A stretch of 64,000 nt of DNA from Gorsachius magnificus (taxonomy: Eukaryota; Chordata; Aves; Pelecaniformes; Ardeidae). A program made the translations under genes and the position numbers. The stretch is taken from positions 184,657,510 to 184,721,509 of the forward strand of contig CM067081.1 in the NCBI GenBank assembly GCA_034008185.1, read 5' to 3'. Of this stretch, positions 20,187 to 32,655 are shown piece after piece (within the stretch, counting starts at the first letter, position 1; each line of letters starts with the position of its first letter). The notes beneath the pieces are model-generated. The model ran no database searches and was not told where the DNA came from. It saw only the letters and a program-made list of their open reading frames with translations.

Positions 20187-23100
20187 GTAAATACTATATT
20201 TTTAGTGAAAGTGGCAGGTATTATGGTGTTCTTTAGTAAGGCTGAGACTCAGAATAATTTTTATATGATACATAGGCCTGGTTGACCTGTTGTTTGTGCT
20301 GAAATAAATCATTAATGCAGTGTAGTTATATCACGGGAGAATGAGATGGATGAATCGAGTTACTGCAGTGATTTTACATAAACTGTTCAGTGATAATGGT
20401 TGCAGTCCTTTTGGTTGTGGCGCTAACTCTGTGTTATTCCCTGTGTGTTAGCTTTCCCTTGAAAGTAATTGGGGGATTTTAGAAGATGCATCTAGATTTT
20501 GGACAAGTTAGTAAGGTCAAATTTGATTTGATCTCATTAAAGCAGTTGGTTTCTGATTGATACGGAGAATGTTCCTAGCAGTAAGACAATAAGTGTTCAT
20601 TGAATTGTGTTGCATTTGATCAGATAGTATTTTTAAAGGCAGCAGGGGTTTCTGGTTGTTCCAGGAGTTTTGTTTACTGTGTCTTCATTTTTCTTTTTCA
20701 ATACTGAAAAAGCCCCATTTCCTTTAGTTTGGGGGCAGGGAGGACTGTTTCTTTGCAGTTTCTGTGCTATTACAGTTTGAAGGGAAGAACCTGCCCATCT
20801 GCTGTGGCAGAACACCTATATGATTTTTAAGTGCAAATTCCTAATGATTCTGAGATGATTGTTTCAGCTTTCACCCTTCAGAAAGAAAATCTAGAAACAC
20901 TAGAAGCAATCGGCTTCTTGGCTGCTGAACTTGGTGTTCTTCCTTCAGACTTCAGTTACACTGGCATCAAAGATAAGAAGGCTATCACTTACCAACCTAT
21001 GGTTGTGAAGAAGGTGACTCCTGAGAGGTACTAACAATCTGGGTGCATTAAGTTTAGCACATATTTGTATAAATAATAAGCATCAACGTGGTGTGGTCTT
21101 CTGAAATGTTGTTATTGATCTGTCTTCCTTTCCACTGTATTAGAGCACAGTGGAAATGGCTTTAATATTTTGTGGCTTTGGGAATATATAGCTTAGCGCT
21201 GAAGTCCCACAGTGTTGGAATTTAAGGAAAAGTCTCGCCTTTCTCTGATTTTTCATAATACGAATATACTGCATCTTCTGGGACAGTATCCTTCCAAGTA
21301 TCCGAAGCATGTATCTGAGGGCTGGAGCACCTCTCTTATGAGGACAGGCTGGGAGAGTTGGGCTTGTTCAGCCTGGAGAAGAGAAGGCTGCGGGGAGACC
21401 TGATTGCGGCCTTTCAATACCTAAAGGGGGCCTATAGGAAAGATGGGGAAAATCTTTTTAGTAGGGCCGGCTGTGAGAGGACAAGGGGTAATGGTTTTAA
21501 ACTAAAACAGGGTAGATTTAGACTAGATATAAGGAAGAAATTCTTTACAATGAGGGTGGTGAAACACTGGAATGGGTTGCGCAGAGAGGTGGTGGAGGCC
21601 CCATCCCTGGGAACATTCAAGGCCAGGTTGGACGGGGCTCTGAGCAACCTGATCTGGTTAGCGGTGTCCCTGCTCACTGCAGGGGGGTTGGACTAGATGA
21701 CCTCTAGGGGTCCCTTCCAACCTAAAACATTCTATGATTCTATGATTCAATTTCGTGCCCATGGGATCCACTTTACAGTTTTTTAAATACCATCCACTAG
21801 CTGGAACCACACAGGTTTCCACATACTATCAAAGTATGTCTAATGGTTCACAGAAAACAGCTTAAAAGCTTTATACAGCTGCAAAACTGAAGTAAATCAC
21901 TACAAATACACTTTGGCCAGATGCTGTGTTTGAGTGTGAAGTATCAACTTCTATTGTATTGTCCAGTTTAGAAACATGAGATGAAGTGAAGAAGATATCA
22001 CCAAACCTGAGGGCAGAGAATGCATTCTGAATAACCTGTCAATAATACAAGATGTGCCTTTCCGTTTCTCATTTTTCTTTCTCTCTGTAGCCAGCTTAGT
22101 GGATAAAATAATATATATTAAGTTCTGCCATAGTAATAGTAAAAATGCTGGAGTCAAAACCTAACTTTTTTCTTCCTCAGCTTTAACTTTTTAGTGGATT
22201 TTGGTCTTAGCAACAAAGTACACTTTGCAAATAAAGGAAAGTAGAATTTATGTTTTTAGGATTTGTTGCTAACAAAAGTATATATCAATAGTAAAATTCC
22301 ATTGAAGCCTGGGCTGTAAGTCCAGTTGTTCAAGAGATAATTATCAAAACTTTGCATTAATGTTTAAATGATTAAGCAAAATAGTTAAATGCTTCCGAGC
22401 CACTAGCGTAACAGGGAAAATAAATAATTTTTATAAGTATATAATTTATAAAGTTATTAAAATATTGCTTGGAATGTAAGCTCTTATTCCAAAATTTGCT
22501 CTTGATTTGCGTGACTATTACTTACACAAAACAGCAAAGCAATTGATTGGATACTCTAAAGGGCAAATGCTTGAACTGTCAGCTGTGTTTCCAATTACAA
22601 GCATGTGCAAGCACACCCAGAAAATCAGTGCAGTGAGTTTGTTTTTGTTAAGGCTGGCCAAGAAAGAGCAATTGTGTTTTGGACTCTGCTAGAGGACATT
22701 ATTTTTTCTTCTTCTTTTTTTTTTTTTTTAATGAAGAGCAGATTTTTAGGACTGAAGAGTAAATTACTTGGTTTTCAATGAAAAATACAAAATTCAGTTC
22801 AGTTGCCTTGAGAAAGTTAAATTAATTGCTTCATTCCAATATCTTTTGAGCTATAGGATATAAGTGCAAATGAAGCAAGCATTTTCTGGACTATAACTGA
22901 ATGTTAAGACTTCTATCTCTGAATTTGGTTTGGTTTTCTCATAATAATCTGTTTTAAATCCCTCCCTTTTTTTTAAAGTGTTTTTAATTGTAGTGCAGAG
23001 GTGAAGACGACATTTATTAGAAGCTGGATAGCTTCAGTAGAGGATGGTTCGTAATTTCTCCCAATTATTTATGCAGGTTGAAAGAAATTGGAGGCAAAAT

Positions 23101-26100
23101 GGAAAAAAAGGGCATGAGAATACACAACATACATTCAGCATGCCAGCACCTTAGACTTGGTCAGCTGAAGGGCAATCGCTTTGATATAGTTGTGAGAGAT
23201 CTCAAACACCACAGTCATGACTCTTCTGCAGATTTGAAAGAGAGAATATCTGAAGCAATGGAAAACGTTGAGGTAAAAAAGCCTCATGGTTGCCAATAAC
23301 GAATAGATATAATTCTGTGCTGTTAAAAAAAAAAAAAAAAAAAAAAGTACTTTTAAAGAATATGCTTGTAACAGCACAATAAGGGCACTCTTTCCTAGTT
23401 TTGGTGCTTTTTGCTGGTTTATGTCTTTCCTGCATTACTTAAGAAATCACAGGAGTAAAGCTGCCTTCCAAGGAGGGACCATAAGTGAACTCACTCTGTG
23501 TTACAGACTGCAGACCCCAGAGCGGTGCAGCAAGACAGATGGGAAATTTGGTAGCAAATGAGTATGGATAGATGAGCTACGGCTGCACAGACCTAAGACC
23601 AACCAAAGTGATGTGTTTCACTGTGGCAGTTGACAGCATGAAAGAATACAGTTACCTGTATTTTTGGTTATGTGAGGAACATGCATGGTTGGCTCGGACG
23701 AAAAACCGCATACTTTCATGGTATAAATACGTGTGAAATGTCTGTAGCAGAGAAAGAAGATCCCCTGAAATTCAGTGGATTTTGATTGCTCTTTTCCTTA
23801 GGCCCTGAAGAAAACCCCATCTTCAGACATTCTTAAATCACTGAGAAAAGTAGAAGGAAGTCACAAAAAAGAAAAAAATTAAGGTGTTTTGTACAGCAGT
23901 AATTTTATTGCCCTGTCTAAGTAATAACCATGATACAAGTTACTTTAAGAAGATTAATCCAGGAATAGACTTGAATGAAAACTACCCAGTGTGAAAAATA
24001 CATTAAATGTACTTTGGAAATTAATTTTATTACTGAAAAATGCATTCAACTGGTACTGTAATGCTTTTCTCTCTTTCTCTCTGCTCTGTTTTTTTGGTTT
24101 GCTGTTTGGAAAATGAGCACAAATTCCTATGATTGTGTGTCCTGCTTTATTAGATTTAGCTTACTGGTCAGATGATGAATGACAAAAACAGCATCTGTGT
24201 TAATCCAAAATACGTATTTTTCATGTTCCATGAAAACAAAATTGTGTATGGGACCTAAGGATGTCCAGAGCAAGGTTATATAATTTGAACTGAATAACCA
24301 TCTCCAAAACAAATGCCGTATGTTTTTTGCTTGTCTACCCCATGCATACGTCTTATTTTCTAGCAAATGTTCTTTTCATTGGGTCACATGGCTGTGATTT
24401 TACTGTCCACTTGTGACCTAGAACTCATCAGGAGACTTAAAATCCTAATGAGCAGAAATGCTCAGTCTTGATCTTTACTATTGTGATAATAATAAAAATG
24501 ATCTTATGCAAAAAAAGATTAGTATTTTTAAGAAAAACTGTCCAACAGTGGTTACTGTTCATTACCTGTGCTATGCCACATTTGCTTGAGTAGAGATTTC
24601 GTAATTCGGTGCATGTAAAAAGCTCAATACTTTGTCTTGGCCTGTAATTGTATTTATAATAATAGAAAGAATTTTGTTTCTTTTACCTGTTTTTTTTTTT
24701 TAAAAGTGAAGGCTATGATAGAACGTGGTTGCCTTTTTAGATACTTCTAAATTACGTGTTAAAATACTGTAATGAATCATAAGTTAAGATTTCTTATTAA
24801 AAAAATTAGTATTTCTGATTGGAAAAAAACAGTTTGTATGCATTTTGGATGTAAATGTAGATGTATGTGTGTTGTATGCTTAGTCTTACTAACTGTACCT
24901 GGTACTTTCATACTTTTAACATATTTACTCTTTATCATTCTAGAGAAAAGGTTTTGTAAATTACTACGGACCTCAGCGATTTGGACAAGGACAAAATGTT
25001 CAGACAGATCAAATAGGATTGGCTTTACTGAATGAAAAAATGGTAATTTCATTTTGTAATTAAAGTAGTTACTGTCAAGTTAATTTCACATTACTGTTGC
25101 AATGTCTAGAGCTGGAGTTGACCTTCCCAGTGAAAAATTTCATTTGTGAGATAAACCCTAATGTGTGCTGGAAGTAATTGCCAGATCAGTTTTGACAGCA
25201 AGGTAAGCATAAATATCTTCATAGTGAAACAAAATATCTTTTTGAAACAGCAGGTGCAGCTTTAACCAATTAAGGAAGTGATTTTTCTGTTTATGATTGG
25301 TATGTGGTTGCGATAGTCATCATGCCACTTGGCATTTCCCGTGGCTGCATTCCATACAAGGTTTGCACACTAAAATGAAGCAGTCTTTATACAATGTTTA
25401 TTCGTGGTCCTGATTGCCTCCTAACTTGTAGCCTCTTTATCCTGCTGGGCGTCTATATACTTCTTAAAAATGTCACAAGATATCACAGAGGACCATACAA
25501 AAGGATTTGCTGTTTCAATACCACAGTAATTTACCTGCTATATAGAAGAGATTGCTGCTTTCCATTAGTCCTTGGCTACTTTCCCAAGCTCTTAGTTCTG
25601 AGCGATTGCTCCTATGTAAGCTAAGGAGAGCTTATTTCTTAAGTAATAATTCATAAGATAAAGAGTCTCATACTTTTCAATGTATATGGTACAGTACTTT
25701 GCACAGGTCTAAAACAGAATCAGACACTACAAAGTCAAGTGAATACTTGAGTATCCTTTTCTTCTAATCTTGTTTTGATTCTGAGAAAAGTCAGGAAAAC
25801 TTACCCTCCAAATATACGAATCAAGATTTGAAGATTTGACAGCAGCCCATAAAAGTTACTGTTTATGTATCTGACATTTTGAATTCTGCTAGCAGTTGGT
25901 ACCAAGTGCCAGTCCTTGAAGAGTAATGATTTAAATCTCTAGTCTTAATGCAGGTACTTTCTAATTTAAAACATGTAGGAACTACTATTTATATTAAAAA
26001 TGTGCTGGTATGTGCTTGCACAGTCCAATACAGAGGAGGATGAGAACCAGACGCTACAGGTTGGTGTTAAGTGCTAGCAAATTGTCTGGCTCCACTGGTG

Positions 26101-29100
26101 TTGCAAGTAGCAGAGGTTAGTTAGTGTGGTGTTTTCCTTGTCACAACGTCATTAACCTAATACAGACAAGTATTAATAAAAAGAAAGATTGTTGTCCCTC
26201 TGTGTGAGACTGTGGAAAGTGTTCAGTCTAAATTTTGCATGACACTTGCAAAAGTGAAAGAAGGAACCTTCCTGTTCAGGAGAGAATGATGGCATTACGA
26301 AGTGGAGGAGTTCTAACTGTATGTTCAAGAAGCATGACTGATTTCTTGTAGAGCTTTGAAAGCTATCTTGTGTCTTCTGGGTGACTAAAACCTTTGTTTA
26401 ATCTGGGAAAGAATGCACCCACATTGGTTTGCTGTTCATGGCATCTTCTTTGAAAGGGAGAATCTGATTTTGACCTTAAAGAACTCATAATTCTGAGAGG
26501 TTGCAGAATATGTTAACACAGATTTGGATGCATGACTGTTTAGTTAACAAATAGTTAATAATTTATATTTTTTTGCACTTAATATTGTTCTTTAAAGGTG
26601 AAAGCTGTGAAGTTATTCTTCACACCCGAAGATACTGATGACCCTGTAAACAACGCAAAAAGATACTTTCTTCAGACTGGTATGTCCAGTTAAATTGTGT
26701 ATATATTTATTCAGGGTCAGTGTTGTGAGGGAATAAGGTGTTGCTGCACAGAGAGATACTTTTTATTTTGCTGCTGCTTTATACCACTTAATAGCTTATT
26801 CTGTGGAACTCAGTAGAGTTGCACAGTTAAAAATTAGAAGTGCATGAGGCCCTAAATGTGCAAATACTGGAAAACTAATGCACTTTCAGGTGCAAGACAG
26901 TATAAAAACAAACACTGTATAGCATAATTCTGGAAAAGACTAAGAGAATTTTATGAAAACAATTTTAGCCTCCTTCCATCTGTCTGCTTTAGGAATATAA
27001 ACTTCTCCTCCCTCATAAAGGAAGTATACAGGAATGAGACATCCAACTCGTACTCGGCACTTACCACTTGTGGGCATCTAATTTTCTGAGATTTCTGTAA
27101 CAATCTTAGCTCCTTTGGGCTTTGCTTTTACATTCCTTTAATTATGTATCTCTTCCATGCCTTCCTGTGATCTACCTTCTTTCTGTCTTGAACTAAAATC
27201 AACCAAATATGTTAAAGGCAGAAGTGTGCTGAGTAAAATGCTCTGTTAGTTGTATTTATTGTTTTCATCATTCAACTTAATTTTCTCTCCAAAACTAAAA
27301 ATTAGGATTTGCTCTTGACTTCAGATATATTTGTTCTTTTCAAACATTCCACATGTATTAGCCTACTTATCACGGTAGATTGACAGGACAACTGTGATAT
27401 ATAGCTTCAAGAGACACAGATACATTTAATCTCACAAAAACCATATGATGAATCATTCTGTGCTGTACCTTGCTGTATGATGCATGCAAAGACATTGATG
27501 CGGGCTCTGAAAGCAGCTGCTTGCCTTTTCTTGAAAGCAAAAGGTAAAAGGCTATGCAAAAAGCTTAATCAGATAATCACTTATAATGAGAAAATATGTG
27601 AACTATAAAATTTTGAATGTATAACATTTATATAATGTAGTGCAAATCTGATTAAATGTATTTTCATCTTGGTTGAGGCTCTCACTTCCCAGTGGCCAAT
27701 GCAAATTCTACCTTTAAATTGTACCTTTAAAATAAAGCCATGTTTTTTACCCCATATGAAATACATGTTCTCAGGTGATGTAAAGTAGAGGTTTAATGTT
27801 TCTTTATAGCCTGATTTTTACTTTCAGTTAAATGATTTAAAAAAACCAACTTTAGAGTGATGAAGTAAGTTAGTAAAGAAAAAAATTATGCAAACTAGGC
27901 TGAATAACTGAATGACAGCTAGTTTAATTTATACTGCATGAAATAGAATAGAATTCATGGGACTGTGTTGGTAGGCATCTCAGATGAAACTTGTCTAACA
28001 TGACACATTGAAGAATAATGACCTAAAAGTCAGCATAAAGAAGTTAGACTGACACCATTTTCCCCTACCTGATTATTTAATCTTCTTAAGTGTATTCTTT
28101 CCTGACAGGTAATATTTGAAAAATCAGGGATACTTATATGGGTTTTTTTGTTTATATCAGAAGATGCAAAAGGTGCACTCGTGATACTGCCAGAATTTAA
28201 AGTGAGAGAGAAGATGTTGCTACGAGCTTTAAATCGCTATGGTGTAAATCATGAAGGTTGTACCAAAGGGTGGCTCAATATTCCTCATTCTATGCGCATA
28301 TTCTATGTCCACGCTTATTGCAGTAAAATTTGGAATGAAGCAGCATCATATAGACTGAAGATGTATGGTTCAGAAGTTGTTGAGGGTGATCTTGTCTTCT
28401 TGGAGGAAAATGATGAAAGCGTTCCCCTGAACGACAAGGTGAGTCTGCACAAAATAGTCGTAAAAAAAAAAAAAAAAAAATAGCTTAATGCACTTGAATA
28501 CATACTCAGACATACACTAATGCTTTTATTTTGGTCCATTCATTAAAATATTAGTGACAAATGTGAAAAAAGTGGTAGCTTTTTTCAATTTACCATAAAT
28601 ATGTGTACAAGATAGATGTTATTTAGCAGCTTTTATCTGTTCTGACCATTTTATTCAAGTGAGAAGAAGGAACAGAATGTCAGAATTGATACATGTGTAA
28701 GAATTTAGCCTGCATGGTATATATTGCTCTTCTTGGGATCTGACTGGGGAAAACCTTCAGAGTGGACTTTGGGTGTGCCTATATTATCTATCAGTCGGTG
28801 CAGATCTGAGTCTTGCTCCCCAGGTCAGACCTTCCCTTTATGTATATTAATGAATGTAAGCCCATGGTGAAAGGTGGCCTCAGACTGAACTGGTAATCTC
28901 TTTGCAGCTACACAGTCAAAGCATGTGTAGCACAATTTCACTTACTCAGGCAATTAAAACAGATTGACAGTGGGTCTAAACTGTTAGCAGCAGTTCAAAA
29001 AATGCAGCAGTCGTCTTGGGAAAGTAGTAAAGGGCAAGGGAGTGGTTCCGCTTGCCCACAGCACAGCCTGGGTGCCGTGCGTGGAGCCATGGGTGAGCCA

Positions 29101-31152
29101 ATGAGCAGGAGCCAGCAGTGGAGTGTGTGCTGGTCCCAGGTCTTGGCATGCTGAAGTCTATTCTGAGGCCATCTCTTCTTTCAGGGTTAGCATACCTTTT
29201 TCTTATTATGGAAGCAGTTGGGTCTCCTCCCAAATAACAAGCGATAGGATGAGAGGAAGTGGCATCAGGGCAGGCTTAGATTGGACATTAGGAGAAATTT
29301 TTTCACTGAAAGGGTTGTCAAGCATTGGAACGGGCTGCCCAGGGAAGTGGTTGAGTCCCCATCCCTGGAGGTATTTAAAAGACGGGTAGACGAGGTGCTT
29401 AGAGACATGGTTTAGTGGTGGAATACCAGGGTTAGGTTAACAAGTGGACTTGATGATCTTAAAGGTCTTTCCAGCCTAAATGATTCTATGATTTTATCTT
29501 TCTCCTGATCATCAGATAAAGCATGGAATTTTGCAGTGTTTTACTGGATAATAAACAGGTGTGTGCATAGGCAGAATGTATCTCATTTCTTTTGGGTGAA
29601 CATTGTACAAATTTGAAAGCAAGGACACTTGGAAGGTTACTGAATAACCTCCAGTCCCTGTAGAGTGGCTTCTGTTTCCATTGTGATTTTTCTTCAACAG
29701 TATTTTTGAGAGTGAATGTAGATCAAACAAAGTGAAAAGCAGAGGTATCAAACTGAGTATTGAGTTACTGAGTTTAATATCGATATATTCCTATTTAATA
29801 TAAAACATTTTTCTTAGTGTTTTTGCTTTTGCTGGTGTAGCACAAGATTGCGTTGGCACAGTTAACTTCAAACTCAAAGAATGTGAGTTTGTAGTGGTAG
29901 TTTGCTAATTAGTCGTAGCTAGCATCAGTAAATATTTAATGCAATGCCATTTACCAGTAAACAGATTACTTTATATTAAGCATTTCTACTATTTTTTCAC
30001 ACCTGAAATAGATTATTGTCCTTGTAGTAGTCAAATAACCTTGGAATCCTTTACGAGTTTGGCAGTACAGCACATAATTCCTAAAATAAATTATATGTTT
30101 TATTTTTAAAAAAGTTTTTTTTCTTCTTACATGTCTTGTCAGGTTCATGTAGTCACTGCTTCGGAAGTGTCAGCTAACAAATACTCTATAAACCAAGTAA
30201 GTCTGTGTGAAAAGTTCTGAGCTGTTGATCTCTTTATTTGATTAAAATACTTTGTTTTAAAAATAATGTGATTAAGTTAACTGGTGCAGTCGTCTTCTGT
30301 GCCAGAATGCACACTGAAGAAAACACATGTGAACTAGTCGCCACTCAACAAACAGGAGGAAAGAATATTTACTTTGTAATGGACATAAGTACAGTGTCAT
30401 TTGCAGTATGGCAATATTTATCTTGAAGCTGAATATAAATACTTTGAAAATTTTTTCAGTCTACAGGGAAAAACATTCAAGAGCAGCTGACATTCTAATT
30501 TTTGAAGGTTCAGAGTGTGTCGCCATGAAATCTTACATTGGCAACTTAATGTCTTTATTGCTGGATATTTCCCAACAAGCAAGGAAATTTATGTTAGTAT
30601 ATTTCTAGTTTGTTTTAGGAATCCTGATACACTGATTATTTTTTCTGCTTTAACTACATCCAAGATACCTGCCTTGCACAGCTTTATTTAACGAGAAGCT
30701 GCTGGTTTACTCTTTCAGACACCAAACTACAAGATTTAGACACATTTAAAATTGTAATAACATTTATTTAAGGGGAATTGGTGGGCTTTATTTCTAATAT
30801 GTTTGTTTTTCTGTTTTTTTCTTTGAAGGTGGTTCTTCCAATGGTGGGACATAGTATCAAGTATCCCAGTAATAAAGTTGGGCAGTGGTACCATGAAAGG
30901 CTTTCTAAGGACGAGCTGCAGATGTGCAAATTCAGAGTGTCTCCATTACAGCTGAATATACCCGGATGCTACAGACCCATCCTGAAAAATGTTCAGAATC
31001 TGTCATATTTTTTGGAAGATAGTGAGAAAGGAATTGAAATTGAAGACAACCATCTGAATGAATCAAAAGTCTCTCTGCATATATCATTTGATCTGGATCC
31101 TTCATGTTATGCAACAGTCTGTCTGAGAGAAATAATGAAATGTGACTTTTAA
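19295..31152 (+). CDS. PUS7L: Pseudouridylate synthase 7-like, complete, 8 coding exons
   Basis: TruD-family enzyme that isomerises uridine to pseudouridine in RNA. Its substrates are less well defined than those of PUS7. Coding exons: 19295-20186, 20868-21027, 23077-23272, 24944-25042, 26598-26679, 28161-28438, 30143-30196, 30829-31152. All have GT/AG borders and matching phases and total 2085 nt (694 residues; human has 701). The start is the first ATG of its exon, with G at -3. Landmarks are the N-terminal [17 protein letters not shown], the TruD catalytic motif [14 protein letters not shown] with Asp333 as nucleophile, NYYGPQRFG (422-430), and the C-terminal [19 protein letters not shown]. 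Residues ~35-110 form a Pro/Cys-rich, GC-rich divergent insert. It shares a bidirectional promoter with IRAK4. No disabling change is seen. Confidence 0.97.
20868..21027 (+). CDS. PUS7L: PUS7L coding exon 2 (catalytic Asp)
   Basis: Encodes residues 298-351 with the family signature [20 protein letters not shown]. Asp333 in KDKKA corresponds to the catalytic aspartate of TruD enzymes. Acceptor TGTTTCAG, donor GAGAG|GTACTA. Confidence 0.96.
21318..21748 (+). mobile_element. CR1 LINE 3' fragment in PUS7L intron
   Basis: About 430 nt of CR1 3' region in the canonical order: GGGCTGGAGCACCTCTC, TTCAGCCTGGAGAAGAGAAG, 'gtgaaacactggaatggg', 'ggttggactagatgacctc' and the terminal double ATTCTATG. It is well preserved, so a relatively young insertion. 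The 5' end is truncated, as is usual for CR1. Same strand as PUS7L. Confidence 0.95.
23077..23272 (+). CDS. PUS7L: PUS7L coding exon 3
   Basis: Encodes [20 protein letters not shown] onward, then [20 protein letters not shown] and AMENVE (residues 351-416). [11 protein letters not shown] is a conserved TruD-fold segment. Acceptor TTATGCAG, donor GAG|GTAAAA. It leaves in phase 0. Confidence 0.95.
23324..23345 (+). repeat. Poly(A) run
   Basis: Homopolymer A tract of about 22 nt, 50 nt after the donor of PUS7L coding exon 3. Confidence 0.85.
24944..25042 (+). CDS. PUS7L: PUS7L coding exon 4 (NYYGPQRFG motif)
   Basis: A 99-nt exon encoding [20 protein letters not shown], then [13 protein letters not shown] (residues 417-449). 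NYYGPQRFG is the second TruD-family motif near the active site. Acceptor ATTCTAG, donor ATG|GTAATT. Confidence 0.95.
26598..26679 (+). CDS. PUS7L: PUS7L coding exon 5
   Basis: An 82-nt exon encoding [20 protein letters not shown], then KRYFLQT (residues 450-476). Matches human MKAIKLFLTPEDLDDPVNRA. Acceptor CTTTAAAG, donor ACTG|GTATGT. Confidence 0.94.
28161..28438 (+). CDS. PUS7L: PUS7L coding exon 6
   Basis: Encodes residues 477-569: [40 protein letters not shown] and [20 protein letters not shown]. The donor AAG|GTGAGT at 28438 is strong. An A-run of about 18 lies 25 nt into the following intron. Confidence 0.95.
28463..28480 (+). repeat. Poly(A) run
   Basis: Homopolymer A tract about 25 nt downstream of the donor of PUS7L coding exon 6. 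Confidence 0.85.
29219..29493 (+). mobile_element. CR1 LINE 3' fragment in PUS7L intron
   Basis: Short CR1 3' end: 'ggtctcctcccaaataac', 'gggttgtcaagcattggaac', 'gctgcccagggaagtgg', 'ttgatgatcttaaaggtc' and the terminal GATTCTATGATT. Same subfamily type as the copies at 11344 and 40108. Confidence 0.93.
30143..30196 (+). CDS. PUS7L: PUS7L coding exon 7 (54 nt)
   Basis: Small phase-0 exon encoding [18 protein letters not shown] (residues 570-587), aligning with human IHLVTEEEGSANMYAIHQ. Acceptor CTTGTCAG, donor CAA|GTAAGT. Too short to be visible as an open frame. Confidence 0.93.
30829..31152 (+). CDS. PUS7L: PUS7L coding exon 8 (C-terminus and stop)
   Basis: Encodes the last 107 residues, from [20 protein letters not shown] through [12 protein letters not shown] to [10 protein letters not shown], then TAA at 31150-31152. 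Acceptor CTTTGAAG. The exon runs on into the 3'UTR. Confidence 0.96.
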   Translation: MVLPMVGHSIKYPSNKVGQWYHERLSKDELQMCKFRVSPLQLNIPGCYRPILKNVQNLSYFLEDSEKGIEIEDNHLNESKVSLHISFDLDPSCYATVCLREIMKCDF

Positions 31153-31647
31153 GGTTCCAGTTATTGGAAGATAGCAGGGATATTATACAACAATGATATT
31201 TTATGTATAATTCCAAGGAAATAAGGGTGAATAATGGGTTCAAGCCAGAAACAGGAAGAATTGGTAGATTGAGATTCATGCTGATTAGGAAAAAACCACA
31301 CCAAAATACTTTGGAAACATTCCAAACCCTAAATGCAAACCCTTGGATGCATTGAACTAAAGCTTTATGTTATGTCAGGCAGGTTTAACAGAACTGAAGG
31401 AAGCCATGGGCTGCAGGCATGAAATTCATATTTGCATAAACATCTGACTTGCAAAGCTAAATCCTGGAAAAATGTTTGCAGCAAGCAATGTGTCTTTTTA
31501 AAAAAAAATTTTTAAAAAGTGGTTTACACTAAATACTGTTCAAACAAGAATGTTACAAGTTTGCAGCCTACAGGTACCTAACTGAAAATGTGCTGTACTG
31601 AGGTTCACTAAATATATTGTAGCTTCATCATGTTTAGGCACCAAGTG
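31153..31647 (+). other. PUS7L: PUS7L proximal 3'UTR
   Basis: AT-rich sequence after the stop codon up to the LTR. I find no AATAAA or ATTAAA here. The first canonical signals are at 31852 (inside the LTR) and 32851 (beyond it), so the annotated UTR may run into or through the LTR. A perfect AT-rich palindrome lies at 31494-31519. Confidence 0.55.
31494..31519. repeat. Perfect AT-rich inverted repeat
   Basis: 11-nt arms CTTTTTAAAAA and TTTTTAAAAAG separated by AAAA. It could form a weak hairpin in PUS7L 3'UTR RNA or DNA. Confidence 0.8.
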
Positions 31648-32655
31648 TGTAGTGGATTGACCCTGGTTGGACGCTGGACTCCATTGCTCCCCTCCTCAGC
31701 TGGACAGGAGAGAGAAAACAGAATGAAAGGCTCGTGGGTCAAGATGAGGACAGGGAGGATCATGCACCAATTACCTTCACAGGCAAAACAGACTTGACTT
31801 GGAGAAATTAACTTAATTTATTACCAATCAAATCAGAGTAGGGTAATAAGAAATAAAACCTGAATCTTAAAACACCACCTCTGCCCCCCCCCCCCCCCCC
31901 CTTCTTCCCAGGCTCAACTTCACTCCTGGTTTTCTCTACCTCCTCCCCACCAGCAGCACAAGGGGACAGGGAATGGGGGTTGGGGTCAGTCCACCCCACG
32001 CTGTCTCTGCTGCTCCTTCCTCCTCAGGGGAGGGTTCCTCACCCTCTGCCCCTGCTCCAGCCTGGGGTCCCTCCCACGGCAGACAGTCCTCCATGAACTG
32101 CTCCACGGGCTGCAGTTCTACGCAAACTGCTCCAGCCTGGGTCCCTCCTTCCCACAGGGTGCAGTCCCTCAGGAGCAGACTGCTCCAGCGTGGGTCCCCA
32201 CGGGGTCACCAGCCCGGCCAGCAAACCTGCCCCAGCCTGGGCTCCTCTCCCCACGGGGCCACAGGCCCTGCCAGGAGCCTGCTCCAGTGTGGGCTTCCCA
32301 CGGGGTCACAGCTTCCTTCGGGCACCCCCCTGCTCCGGCGTGGGGTCCTCCCCAGGCTGCAGGTGGGGATCTGCTCCCCCGCCCCGGGGGGGGCCGCCCC
32401 ACCATGGGCTGCCCCAGGGGCCTCCTCTCTCTGGTTTTCATTGCACAGGTTTTTTTCCCCCCCTTCTTAAATACATTATCCCAGAGGCTGCTACCACCAT
32501 TGCTGATGGGCTCAGCCCTGGCCAGCAGCAGGTCCATCTTGGAGCCGGCTGGCATTGGCTCTGCTGGACATGGGGGAAGCTTCTGGCAGCTTCTCACAGA
32601 AGCCACCTCTGTAGCTCCCCCACCCCCGCTACCAAAACCACGCAAACCTAGTACA
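31648..32655 (+). mobile_element. Avian endogenous retrovirus LTR (solo-LTR-like)
   Basis: About 1.0 kb that I recognise as an LTR common in bird genomes. It starts TGTAGTGGATTGACCCTGG, then 'gagaaattaacttaattta' and 'gggtaataagaaataaaacc' (an AATAAA at 31852), then a C18 tract. A long GC-rich part follows, built from degenerate repeats of 'ctgctccagcgtgggtccc'. It ends with 'gccggctggcattggctctg', 'ttctggcagcttctcacaga' and about GTACA. No gag, pol or env frame adjoins it. The long open frames inside (31973-32664) come from the repeated GC-rich sequence. Exact ends and a target duplication are not settled, and the family name is left open. Confidence 0.8.
31884..31901 (+). repeat. Poly(C) run in LTR
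   Basis: Homopolymer of 18 C inside the LTR. Its length is likely to vary between individuals and to be uncertain in assemblies. Confidence 0.85.

Larger units (their letters stand above)
20187..30828 (+). other. PUS7L: PUS7L introns between coding exons
   Basis: Seven introns: 20187-20867, 21028-23076, 23273-24943, 25043-26597, 26680-28160, 28439-30142 and 30197-30828. They are AT-rich. Two hold same-strand CR1 copies (21318-21748, 29219-29493). A-runs lie at 23324-23345 and 28463-28480. The intron 23273-24943 also contains an exon-like sequence at 23802-23882. No nested gene or known intronic snoRNA was recognised. Confidence 0.8.

Noticed and set aside
21358..21696. 112-codon + strand frame
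   Set aside because: Lies within the CR1 3' fragment. It is repeat sequence, not a gene.
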